Position numbers and translations under genes: made by a program. Of a DNA stretch of 37,515 bases, positions 23,894 through 30,831 are shown piece by piece; position 1 is the stretch's first letter; the number at the start of each line of letters is the position of its first letter. The notes under the pieces are model-generated. The model saw nothing but the letters and a program-made list of their open reading frames with translations. It was not told the DNA's origin and did not search any database. The DNA is from a virus: positions 1-37,515 of the IMG/VR virus record IMGVR_UViG_3300031951_000533. The stretch is one strand, 5' to 3'.

Positions 23894-24329
23894 CTTTATG
23901 ATTCCTTATGAATTCCAAAACATATTCTGCCTGTCTATCTTTGTCAACTGCCATCATATTGATTTTGTTTACAATCCTAATAGGCAAATTGTATATTGCT
24001 GATGCATGTCTATCTGCACAAAATCTTCCATCATCATCAGAACACCATTCTTGATATTCCGCTGTGTCATAGGTGAATTCAGTATCATAGTCATTGATTG
24101 CATAGGATCTTAATCCATTGTATTTGATATAATCATCCGAGCGTAGCCATGCCAACGCCTCAAAGAAATTCAATTTGATATTGCTTCCTGATTCCCAACC
24201 CTTTCCAAGATATGTTTCCAATCTTTCAGGATCTTCAAAGAGCGTTCCTAATCCAAAGATATCATAGTTTTCTTTAGGGAAATGATCACGAAAGTAGATG
24301 GTGTCCTGTTCTAAAAAATCAAAGCGCAT
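23883..24329 (-). CDS. Hypothetical early protein next to the glycosyltransferase
   Basis: 148 acidic, aromatic-rich residues (YFRDHFPKENYDIFGLGTLF, LNFFEALAWLRSDDYIKYNG). It overlaps the DnaA-domain gene (11 bases) and the glycosyltransferase (11 bases), so it could be a partner of the latter. No domain recognised. Confidence 0.6.
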   Translation of the reverse strand: MRFDFLEQDTIYFRDHFPKENYDIFGLGTLFEDPERLETYLGKGWESGSNIKLNFFEALAWLRSDDYIKYNGLRSYAINDYDTEFTYDTAEYQEWCSDDDGRFCADRHASAIYNLPIRIVNKINMMAVDKDRQAEYVLEFIRNHKDAK

Positions 24330-24888
24330 TGTGCTTTCTCCTGTTGGATATTTGATGAATAAACTTGTCTATTTTATGGCAAATTACACGCTCTCTTTCA
24401 TAGGCTTCAATCATGTCAATTGCATCCGCAATATGTGTAACAATTGTACTATGGTCTTTGCCTAATGTTTTACCGATTTGAACCATTGTCAATTGAAAAT
24501 AATAATATGCAAAAAATGAAATGTATTTGCGGACAATTGGCAATGGCAACTTTCTTGATTTGGACATCAAATCTTCCATACTCACTTGAAATAAATTGCA
24601 AATGAAAACCATAGTCAAATTGACATCCATGTGCAGTTTGTGACTTATGATGTATTTGTTCCTGAACATTTCAGCAGACTTTGAAAAATATGATGCTGAT
24701 GGCGTTGTTGACTTTATTTCATCGGGTGCTCTCTGCATGTATTGTGTTGACTTTCCAAAGTACCTTTCTCTTTCCTCTCTCAATATATCGGAATCCCTGC
24801 CATGCTTTACTCTTTTGTCTTTTGGTTTGGTATCTTCTGCAATATCACAAAGACCGCCAATTGATACGAATCTTTCCATGTGGATCAT
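24319..24888 (-). CDS. DnaA domain IV-like replication initiator fragment
   Basis: 189 residues. The C-terminal 100 residues have MEDLMSKSRKLPLPIVRKYI and then GKTLGKDHSTIVTHIADAID, the DnaA box-binding signature (R-x2-V-R...DHSTV) of DnaA domain IV. No AAA+ ATPase domain is present. The N-terminal part is basic and low in motifs. It may bind DnaA-box-like sites at the phage origin. It starts with ATGA overlap on the initiator-like gene. Confidence 0.8.
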   Translation of the reverse strand: MIHMERFVSIGGLCDIAEDTKPKDKRVKHGRDSDILREERERYFGKSTQYMQRAPDEIKSTTPSASYFSKSAEMFRNKYIISHKLHMDVNLTMVFICNLFQVSMEDLMSKSRKLPLPIVRKYISFFAYYYFQLTMVQIGKTLGKDHSTIVTHIADAIDMIEAYERERVICHKIDKFIHQISNRRKHNAL

Positions 24889-25535
24889 CCTCTAAATTGT
24901 GCATGAACAGGTGCATTTATTTTTGTTTGTGCCTGATTCTTTTTCAGCAAATTCATGATGACAAGTTCACCATTTTTCATTGTGTTTGCCAATGCCTTCA
25001 AATGCCTGATTTTGTCATTCCAAAATTCATCACGAAATGCACTGAACAAAGCCTGTTCAATCATGGCATGCGAATAACCTAATTTGTACAATTTGCGAAG
25101 TGCTTTCAATGCATGAATTTTTTGTTGACGTGTGGAAAGATAGTCAATTTGCAATTCATCTTTCAAATGCCCAAACAATTTTTGATTCAATTTTTCAAGT
25201 GATGCAAGTTCATTTGAATTGAAATCGGACAAACTTGCTTCACTTCGCTTTGGTTTTGGGGTTCCTGAATCATCACTGAATTCCCCCCCTTTATTCCCCC
25301 CCTTTTCTTTCCCCCTTAAACCCCCTATCTTATCCCCCCCTATATTCCCCCCCAAATTTGAGAAAGAATATATTTCTTTTTGTGCCACTTTTTCTTTGCC
25401 TGATTCATGCATCAAATCCAACTTGGTGCTGATGTCTGCCAAATGGCTTTCAATTCCTTGCAGAATTGCGGCAATTGTCTGAATTATGTTCTGATTTTCC
25501 ATTTTGTATGCTCTCGAATGTTTGTGAATAGTCAT
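24885..25535 (-). CDS. Initiator-like protein with an internal G-run linker
   Basis: 216 residues (an ATG 11 codons further in, at 25502, has a better GAGAG leader). The N-terminal 40 residues are helical (QTIAAILQGIESHLADISTK). A Gly-rich linker (NLGGNIGGDKIGGLRGKEKG) is coded by six runs of G. The C-terminal 110 residues are helical and basic (STRQQKIHALKALRKLYK, HAMIEQALFSAFRDEFWN). The arrangement resembles the lambda O gene, where the origin lies in the linker. No winged-helix domain is clear. An inverted repeat precedes the gene; the DnaA domain IV gene follows. Confidence 0.6.
   Translation of the reverse strand: MTIHKHSRAYKMENQNIIQTIAAILQGIESHLADISTKLDLMHESGKEKVAQKEIYSFSNLGGNIGGDKIGGLRGKEKGGNKGGEFSDDSGTPKPKRSEASLSDFNSNELASLEKLNQKLFGHLKDELQIDYLSTRQQKIHALKALRKLYKLGYSHAMIEQALFSAFRDEFWNDKIRHLKALANTMKNGELVIMNLLKKNQAQTKINAPVHAQFRG
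25283..25353 (-). repeat. Six-run G array, candidate origin or G-quadruplex
   Basis: On the minus strand, six runs of G of lengths 7, 7, 5, 5, 7 and 7 are spaced by 5-8 A/T-rich bases (plus-strand C-runs at 25283-25289, 25296-25302, 25311-25315, 25321-25325, 25334-25340, 25347-25353). It is the only such array in this A/T-rich genome. It lies inside the initiator-like gene and codes for Gly-Gly repeats. It meets the usual criteria for G-quadruplex formation and resembles iterons. Confidence 0.7.
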
Positions 25536-25565
25536 TTTTGCTCGTTTTAAGGCTCACCATTGAAT

Positions 25566-25609
25566 GAAAGGGTATGAATACATATATTCTTATGGGTTCA
25601 CACCCTTTC
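25566..25609. repeat. 13-bp inverted repeat before the initiator-like gene
   Basis: GAAAGGGTATGAA (25566-25578) and TTCACACCCTTTC (25597-25609) pair at 12 of 13 positions, with an 18-base A/T-rich loop. It fills much of the only non-coding gap (25536-25634) in this part of the early operon. It is not followed by a T-run on either strand, so operator, origin or RNA structure fits better than terminator. Confidence 0.6.
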
Positions 25610-25634
25610 GCGTCTCATATTCGATTTATGGCGT

Positions 25635-26108
25635 TTATGACAAACCATGAATGAAGTCAACAGGTTCATGCAATTTGCCGTGCTTTTGCTCAAATTTGTG
25701 GAATCTTGATAAAAGCCATTTGTTTTGCAGCATGTCCGAAACATTGCCTTGTCTGAATTCATTTCCCTGTGGTGTCTTGAATCCGTATTCATTCAATTTG
25801 TCTGCAATCTCTCTTTGAACAAATTTGTCTTGCATTTCCATGGCAATTTGAAAAGGTCTGTCATAGTAAGTTTGGGCAAATGTTCCTGAATACCTTTTGA
25901 CTTTCATTCGCTTTGATAGTGATGGGTGTTTTTCATGTGCCTTTTCCACTACCTTTGCTGCTTGGATTTGTTTTGCAACTTCATTCTGAATCACTCTGAC
26001 AAGATCATTGATTCTTGCATCTAACAAAGCAATTTTTGTTTCTAATTCATTCAATTTGTCTTGCAACCCAAAACCTGTGAATTCTTGTCTGTTAAAAAAT
26101 AGTCCCAT
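25635..26108 (-). CDS. Coiled-coil protein with recombinase-type HTH end
   Basis: 157 residues. A coiled coil (DKLNELETKIALLDARIN, DLVRVIQNEVAKQIQAAK) precedes a basic region and a C-terminal motif EIADKLNEYGFKTPQGNEFR followed by NVSDML. That order resembles the DNA-binding region of large serine recombinases (IA..LN..G..T..G..W....V..ML), but no catalytic domain is present. A DNA-binding or replication accessory role is likely. The start has GGAG 9 bases before the ATG. Confidence 0.6.
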   Translation of the reverse strand: MGLFFNRQEFTGFGLQDKLNELETKIALLDARINDLVRVIQNEVAKQIQAAKVVEKAHEKHPSLSKRMKVKRYSGTFAQTYYDRPFQIAMEMQDKFVQREIADKLNEYGFKTPQGNEFRQGNVSDMLQNKWLLSRFHKFEQKHGKLHEPVDFIHGLS

Positions 26109-26125
26109 TTTTACGCTCCAAATAA

Positions 26126-26776
26126 TTAGAATAATTCAAATAGTGAAATGTCATCTGTCAATTGCATAGAATCTTCCAAGCCCGAAACAATTATGAATCT
26201 ATGCAATTCATCAATTGTTGTTTTGATATGCTGTTCATCCATTTGGGATGCTCGCAATGTGAATGAATGAAATGATTTGTATTGCAGTTCAGAATCAATG
26301 TCACTGATTGTTTTCCATTTTGTTGATGGCGCAGGGAATTCAAAAACAACATATTCAATTTCATCCGCTTCAAATAACCAACAATACATTTGCCATTGAA
26401 TTGAATCCAAATATTTGTCAATAGAGAATGCACCCCATGTTGTCTTTGCTTCCATCACACGCCTGCCAATCAAATAATCAGCAACCCCAGTGATTGCAAT
26501 TTCACCATGCTTTGATTGATGTCTTTTCCGTGTCTTTGCTTCATGCATACCACCTTGGAATAGTGTTCTTGCATGATTGATTTGTTCTGCATTGAATATC
26601 ATTGGAACATCAGCATCTTGATTTTCAATCAGTGAATGAAAGAGCGTTCCTAATTCCATTTTGATTGATGGCATGCCCTGTTTCAACAATGTTTGTTTCA
26701 ACTGATTTTCATCAATGATGTCATTGCAATACTTTAACCATGCATCACATTGTGTTGCCGATACCTTAACCATCAT
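26126..26776 (-). CDS. RecB/Cas4-like PD-(D/E)xK exonuclease
   Basis: 216 residues from the ATG at 26776 (ATGA overlap with the upstream gene). Motifs: LGTLFHSLIE (His-containing motif I), TGVADYLIGRRVMEAKTTWG (Asp, Glu, Lys of the active site) and DKYLDSIQWQMYCWLFE (the Q-x3-Y motif of RecB-type nucleases). It would make single-stranded ends for recombination. The Sak4-like gene directly upstream supports a phage recombination pair. Confidence 0.85.
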   Translation of the reverse strand: MMVKVSATQCDAWLKYCNDIIDENQLKQTLLKQGMPSIKMELGTLFHSLIENQDADVPMIFNAEQINHARTLFQGGMHEAKTRKRHQSKHGEIAITGVADYLIGRRVMEAKTTWGAFSIDKYLDSIQWQMYCWLFEADEIEYVVFEFPAPSTKWKTISDIDSELQYKSFHSFTLRASQMDEQHIKTTIDELHRFIIVSGLEDSMQLTDDISLFELF

Positions 26777-27669
26777 GCACCTGTAAATTGTTTTGATTTG
26801 ACATCGTAATTGAACCCAAGTGATTCTGCCTTTGTCTTGATTGAATTCCAAATCTGCATTTTCTCACCTTTCGTGAATGATGATTCTGTCAATGTGTTCA
26901 TGATGGCATTGATTGATTCAACTGATTCACATTTGTTTGCTGTTTCAATTATGTTGTTGATTGCACGCAATGATTCAGTGTGGTTTAACCTAGTGTAATT
27001 GAATGCAGTCTTGGTTTGTTCAAATATGTTTGCCATGAATGATTCAAGTTCAGAATAATGTGGAATGATGATTGCAGTAAGTTCAGCCGAATTCTTACCA
27101 ACTTTCCAATCTCTTGCATCAAAATCCAATACTGTATTCCCTTTGTCATCTTTGAACATATATCCAACCATGTCTGCCTTCTGAATTATCAAATCATATG
27201 ATGAACCCTGTGCCAATGGCTTTACCTTCAATTGTTCTGATTCTGTCACCTGTTTGGAATGCATGATGAAAATGATGTCTTTGTTCAATGATCGAATCAA
27301 TTTCAGGAATTTATGAAATGTGTTTTTTAACTCACCAAACAATTGCATTTTCATGCGTTCCAATTTAGGGTTTGTTTCAATATGCCATTCCATGATTGAA
27401 TCCAACATTGTGCCCGCTGTGTCAATTACAATGGTTTCATAATCTTTTATGATATCAACAAGCATTGAATCATTCGCAATGTCTCTCCAATGTACATGCT
27501 CATAACAGTCCTTTGATAATTTACTACGCTGGTACCCTTCATCAAAGTCAAGAACCAATGGTTTGTTTGCCGTGTTTGCCAATGTAGATTTTCCAACACC
27601 CGCTTCACCATAGATGACAAAGATTGTTGATGTCAATGCCAGTGCCTGATCCTGTGTTTTGAATTTCAT
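26773..27669 (-). CDS. RecA-fold ATPase, Sak4-like recombination protein
   Basis: 298 residues. Walker A YGEAGVGKSTLAN (20-32), a KPLVLDFDEGYQRS strand, Walker B ETIVIDTAGTMLD and DIIFIMHSKQVTE. This is the AAA_24/Sak4 pattern in phages, where the protein promotes single-strand annealing with an SSB partner. A C-terminal helical region of 90 residues follows. It lies just before the RecB-like nuclease (4-base overlap). Confidence 0.85.
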   Translation of the reverse strand: MKFKTQDQALALTSTIFVIYGEAGVGKSTLANTANKPLVLDFDEGYQRSKLSKDCYEHVHWRDIANDSMLVDIIKDYETIVIDTAGTMLDSIMEWHIETNPKLERMKMQLFGELKNTFHKFLKLIRSLNKDIIFIMHSKQVTESEQLKVKPLAQGSSYDLIIQKADMVGYMFKDDKGNTVLDFDARDWKVGKNSAELTAIIIPHYSELESFMANIFEQTKTAFNYTRLNHTESLRAINNIIETANKCESVESINAIMNTLTESSFTKGEKMQIWNSIKTKAESLGFNYDVKSKQFTGA

Positions 27670-27905
27670 CCTGTTTGCTCCAATTGTTTTGTGAAAAGTT
27701 CATCCAATTCTTTTCTGAATATCAGCACCATTGGTTTGTTCTTTGCTGACATTATGTATTTGATGTTTTTGACTTTCGGCAATACATGCCAAATTGCTTT
27801 TCCCTTGCGCCTTCGCCTGCCTTTGCAAATCATCTGAATATACCTTTGACTCTTCCCATAGATTTGCGACGCCTCTTCCGTTGTGATCCATTCAATTTCA
27901 TCCAT
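27666..27905 (-). CDS. Excisionase/MerR-like helix-turn-helix protein
   Basis: 79 residues from the ATG at 27905, which has AAGGA six bases before it. EWITTEEASQIYGKSQRYIQ is a winged-HTH pattern, with a basic wing (CKGRRRRKGKAIW). It is probably a DNA-binding regulator of early genes. No integrase is present, so excision is unlikely. It overlaps the Sak4 ATG by 4 bases. Confidence 0.7.
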   Translation of the reverse strand: MDEIEWITTEEASQIYGKSQRYIQMICKGRRRRKGKAIWHVLPKVKNIKYIMSAKNKPMVLIFRKELDELFTKQLEQTG

Positions 27906-27919
27906 ACGCATTCCTTTTG

Positions 27920-28081
27920 TTAGTGTAATGGCATAGGCCAATATCTATTGATAATAAGTTCCACACAAATTGTCATGATGACAAGCATAGTAACTGTCAC
28001 AAACAACTTCATATCCTCTTTCATGTCGTGACATCTTTGCTTCCAATAGTCACGATCCTCTTGCAATTCATTCTGATTCAT
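27920..28081 (-). CDS. Small single-TM protein
   Basis: 53 residues. A polar, helical start (NQNELQEDRDYWKQRCHD), then one TM segment (LFVTVTMLVIMTICVELII). I chose the ATG at 28081 because GGAG is 7 bases before it; it overlaps the previous gene by 14 bases. Function unknown. Confidence 0.55.
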   Translation of the reverse strand: MNQNELQEDRDYWKQRCHDMKEDMKLFVTVTMLVIMTICVELIINRYWPMPLH

Positions 28082-28328
28082 TTTCATTCTCCATAATAAT
28101 TTCAATTTCATCAGTCGTGTATTGTTCTGCAATCTTCAATGCTTCATTCATCATAGGCATTGCAAGTTCAATTGCAATCTGAATCCATGCCTTTTGCATC
28201 CCTTCAAATGATTGATTGCATTCACTGCCCGCAACCGCAACCGCCTTTGCTAATTTTTCATCGTTCATTGCAATACGGAATGCAACTACAAATGCTGTGA
28301 ATTTTTCTGATTCAGGAATTGTTCTCAT
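28068..28328 (-). CDS. Hypothetical early protein
   Basis: 86 mostly helical residues (FTAFVVAFRIAMNDEKLAKA, MPMMNEALKIAEQY) with an acidic end. No family recognised. It starts with ATGA overlap on the gene before it. Confidence 0.6.
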   Translation of the reverse strand: MRTIPESEKFTAFVVAFRIAMNDEKLAKAVAVAGSECNQSFEGMQKAWIQIAIELAMPMMNEALKIAEQYTTDEIEIIMENENESE

Positions 28329-28567
28329 AATGCCATGTCCTTAATTTGTCTGTTGATTGATTGCCGTGCTTGTGTGTAGTGATTCAAATTACACAATTCC
28401 CATCCTAACTTCCTGAATGCTTTTGTCTTGGTTCCATATTGCTGCAATGAATAACCATTGATTGATTTGACTACCTTTGCAACAATTGCACTTGCCTTTA
28501 CTTTGTTATGCGTGCCTGTCCATTTGACAAGCATTCCATTTGTTGTTGTGATTACTTTGAATTTCAT
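28325..28567 (-). CDS. Hypothetical early protein
   Basis: 80 basic residues (KVKASAIVAKVVKSINGYSL, RQSINRQIKDMAL). Its leader TTGGAGAAAAGAAATG is almost identical to that of the next gene upstream (28793), with a clear GGAG. No domain recognised; the basic charge suggests nucleic acid binding. Confidence 0.62.
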   Translation of the reverse strand: MKFKVITTTNGMLVKWTGTHNKVKASAIVAKVVKSINGYSLQQYGTKTKAFRKLGWELCNLNHYTQARQSINRQIKDMAL

Positions 28568-28580
28568 TTCTTTTCTCCAA

Positions 28581-28793
28581 TTAAATTTGATTGTTCAAAA
28601 CCATTTGGCGCAAAATAGATTTTGTTTTCTTGTGTTCAATGTGAGTCTGGTAAACATCATTCAAAGTGAAGTCATTCAAAAGTTGCATATGCATATTAAA
28701 TATTTCTCTTTGTTCCCTTCTCATAATAAGAGCCGAAAAAGATTCACTCGGAAGAGCTGTTTCAATCATTTCAAGTTTTTGTTCTGTTGTCAT
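28581..28793 (-). CDS. Hypothetical early protein
   Basis: 70 helical residues (TTEQKLEMIETALPSESF then REQREIFNMHMQLLND). It lies right behind one copy of the promoter repeat, with the leader TTTGGAGAAAAGAAATG. Its first residues (MTTE) match those of the next early gene. Unknown, but its promoter marks it as expressed very early. Confidence 0.6.
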   Translation of the reverse strand: MTTEQKLEMIETALPSESFSALIMRREQREIFNMHMQLLNDFTLNDVYQTHIEHKKTKSILRQMVLNNQI

Positions 28794-28821
28794 TTCTTTT
28801 CTCCAAATATTGTTTGTTTTT

Positions 28822-28870
28822 AATTACAGATGCAATCTATACTATTTTATGCGAACCGCCAAATAAAAAA
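28822..28870 (-). promoter_or_regulatory. Early promoter repeat, copy 1
   Basis: 49 bases, 42 identical to copy 2 at 29281-29329. On the minus strand it has TTTG (28863-28860), 20 bases, then TAGATTGC (28839-28832), close to the Bacteroidota promoter pattern TTTG-N19-21-TAnnTTTG. It serves the gene starting at 28793. Confidence 0.7.
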
Positions 28871-28876
28871 AATAAT

Positions 28877-29248
28877 TTATGCTATCTTTTCAAAATATTT
28901 ATCCCATCTTCCAACACCAATTGATACATAAAAACTTGGCTGTGTTCCATAGTCACTTGTTTCAAAGTAGGTAACATCCTTTGATGCTATTGCAAAAATT
29001 GCCTTGAAAACTTCGCCTGCTTTTCCCCAATACCATTCATTCAATCTGAATTCATTTACATCATAATACCCCTCATTTCTTGTGTCAAACTTTTCAAAGT
29101 TATATGATGCAGGTGCCTTCATGATTTTTATCATCACGCCATTGTAGTTGTCTTTGCTGATGCTGAATTTGATTTCAGGGAACATTGCCTTGATTTCGCT
29201 TCTGATAATTGCTACTTTCTGTGCTTGTGTTTTGAATTCTGTTGTCAT
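28877..29248 (-). CDS. LPD29-like protein, first early gene
   Basis: 123 residues. IIRSEIKAMFPEIKFSISKD, GVMIKIMKAPAS and SDYGTQPSFYVSIGVGRWDK match the LPD29 domain (large polyvalent protein-associated domain 29), found in phage polyvalent proteins and as a free protein. Its role is unknown; a place in counter-defence has been proposed for polyvalent proteins in general. It lies behind copy 2 of the promoter repeat with a GGAG leader. Confidence 0.75.
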   Translation of the reverse strand: MTTEFKTQAQKVAIIRSEIKAMFPEIKFSISKDNYNGVMIKIMKAPASYNFEKFDTRNEGYYDVNEFRLNEWYWGKAGEVFKAIFAIASKDVTYFETSDYGTQPSFYVSIGVGRWDKYFEKIA

Positions 29249-29280
29249 TGTCCTGCTCCGAATAATATTGTGTGTGTTTC

Positions 29281-29329
29281 AATTACAAATGCAATATATG
29301 GTATTATGTGCGAACCACCAAATAAAAAA
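29281..29329 (-). promoter_or_regulatory. Early promoter repeat, copy 2
   Basis: On the minus strand TTTG (29322-29319), 20 bases, then TATATTGC (29298-29291). The predicted start near 29284 gives a leader of about 36 bases before the ATG at 29248, which has GGAG nearby. It follows the late terminator directly, so it is the likely main early promoter. Confidence 0.72.
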
Positions 29330-29341
29330 TAAAATAATTTC

Positions 29342-29383
29342 AAAAAAAAATTGGCTTTATCGCTTAAGTGCAATAAAACCAAT
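29342..29383 (-). terminator. Rho-independent terminator of the late operon
   Basis: Arms at 29350-29363 and 29370-29383 form a 14-bp stem with two G-U wobbles around a 6-base loop, followed on the minus strand by nine T. It lies 20 bases after the last late gene (stop at 29404) and before the early promoter, so it separates the two units. Confidence 0.92.
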
Positions 29384-29403
29384 GATTTATAGATGCAAAA
29401 AAA

Positions 29404-29586
29404 TTATGCATTTCCGCTGCCAATATCACCAACAAGCGTTGAATATGATTCAGAAACATCATATATAGTGCCATTGCTCATATTGATTCTTCTGAATAGT
29501 TCATCAATATCATAGAATGATATAACATCCGCTTTGTTTATTACAATTGTATTTCCTGTGTTGACATCTGTCAAAGATAATGCCAT
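29404..29586 (-). CDS. Small hypothetical protein, last late gene
   Basis: 60 residues (SLTDVNTGNTIVINKADVIS, FYDIDELFRRINMSNG). Mixed strand and helix, acidic. No family recognised. Its place after virion genes suggests a minor structural or late accessory protein. Confidence 0.6.
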   Translation of the reverse strand: MALSLTDVNTGNTIVINKADVISFYDIDELFRRINMSNGTIYDVSESYSTLVGDIGSGNA

Positions 29587-29600
29587 AAGTCTTGATTCCT

Positions 29601-30098
29601 TTAATCAATTGCAATGATTGCTGTGCCTGTGATTTTCGCTGTTGATGCAAATGTGAATGCACCCCTGATTTCAGGCACAATGTAAAGTGATGTTGATGTT
29701 GGTTGCAATCCGTATGGCAATTCAACTGTTGCATCAACATACGCTGCACCTGTTCCACCATTCAACCATGATGCATTTGCAATGTCAATATAACCAACTG
29801 CAATATCAAATTGTGCTTTGGTGAATGCCTGCGCTGAATTCCGTGCTGCTGGTGTTAATGAACCGCCAAAAAACCACAAACGCAATGCAGGTTTTTGCAA
29901 TGTTCCTGATGTTGATTCAGCCAAAATGATTTTCAGCAATGTTCCTGAATCACCTGCAAATCTTGATGCATTTGGAATTGCAATTGCACTGCTTGTCAAT
30001 ATGTCACCTGATGCATAGGCAACTGTGTCTAATGTTCCAAAGTCAAAAATTGATTTGACCTTTTCCTGTCCTGTTTGTCCTGAATAAAAAATTGGCAT
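29601..30098 (-). CDS. Tail tip/fibre accessory structural protein
   Basis: 165 residues, beta-rich, with short helices. An ALRLWFFGGSLTPAARNSAQ segment and FTKAQFDIAVGYIDI are of the kind seen in Bacteroidota phage virion proteins, but I cannot name the family. Gly/Ser/Ala-rich with no TM. It follows the C1q-like protein by 10 bases and is probably a virion protein. Confidence 0.6.
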   Translation of the reverse strand: MPIFYSGQTGQEKVKSIFDFGTLDTVAYASGDILTSSAIAIPNASRFAGDSGTLLKIILAESTSGTLQKPALRLWFFGGSLTPAARNSAQAFTKAQFDIAVGYIDIANASWLNGGTGAAYVDATVELPYGLQPTSTSLYIVPEIRGAFTFASTAKITGTAIIAID

Positions 30099-30108
30099 TG
30101 TATTTCCT

Positions 30109-30831
30109 TTATGTTGCTATTGTGAATCTTCTATCAGCTTCAAATATTTCAGACAATTTAAAAACATGCAATGATGCTCTGGTGTTCGCTGTTCCAAAGG
30201 AAACAAATGATGCATCTGTGTACAATCGGATTTGAAAACCGTATCTACCTGATCTGTTCATCACTTCATTTTGATTTGGCAAATTGATAATTGTTGATCC
30301 TGATAATGTTGGGTGTTTGTTTGCATTCTGATATGCAAAAAACTGTTCATAAGTTTCCGTGTAAATTCCTGATGATACATTTGTTGCAATTTGCAATCCC
30401 CAATCCAATGAACCTTGTATTGCTGTTGAATAGAAAAAAGCCTGCACCCAATACCAACCTGCTTCATTCACATAAATTGTTTGGTCTCTTGAATCATAGA
30501 AAAAATTCGGATTGATGACATTGACAATTGAAAAGGGAATAGGAACAGAAAATGCACCTGCACCCGATTTTGCAAATGATGTTACACCTTGCATTCCAAA
30601 CGGATAGTTCTGTGCCCGCTTGTGCGCTGATGATGCTGCAGCCGTTGCTGATGATCTTGCAAGTCCAATTGCCTGTGATGTCACTTCCTGCGCAATGTGC
30701 AATGTGGAATCCTGTGCAATCAAATTGAATTCATCTTCATCATTCAACAGTTCTGAATATTTGCTCCCTGTTGGAAATGCCAATTGGTTTCTGCCAATTC
30801 CCTTTGCTCTTATTGGTTCATTGAATTTCAT
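30109..30831 (-). CDS. Tail protein with C1q/TNF-like jelly-roll domain
   Basis: 240 residues. After an N-terminal helical part with an Ala/Ser-rich segment (LARSSATAAASSAHKRAQ), the last 150 residues read as a jelly roll: YVNEAGWYWVQAFFYSTA, YGFQIRLYTDASFVSFG, ASLHVFKLSEI. Phages use such domains for trimeric receptor binding. It starts with ATGA overlap on the large minor tail gene. Confidence 0.68.
   Translation of the reverse strand: MKFNEPIRAKGIGRNQLAFPTGSKYSELLNDEDEFNLIAQDSTLHIAQEVTSQAIGLARSSATAAASSAHKRAQNYPFGMQGVTSFAKSGAGAFSVPIPFSIVNVINPNFFYDSRDQTIYVNEAGWYWVQAFFYSTAIQGSLDWGLQIATNVSSGIYTETYEQFFAYQNANKHPTLSGSTIINLPNQNEVMNRSGRYGFQIRLYTDASFVSFGTANTRASLHVFKLSEIFEADRRFTIAT

Noticed and set aside
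25283-25353. Sequencing or assembly artefact in the C/G homopolymer runs
   Set aside because: All six runs keep one open frame coding for a regular Gly-rich linker, and the gene continues with normal codon use on both sides; length errors in single runs remain possible.
25635-26108. Possible serine recombinase or integrase
   Set aside because: Only the C-terminal DNA-binding pattern is present; there is no catalytic domain, and no other sign of lysogeny.
27666-27905. Excisionase as evidence of a temperate phage
   Set aside because: The HTH fold is generic and no integrase, repressor or att site is visible.
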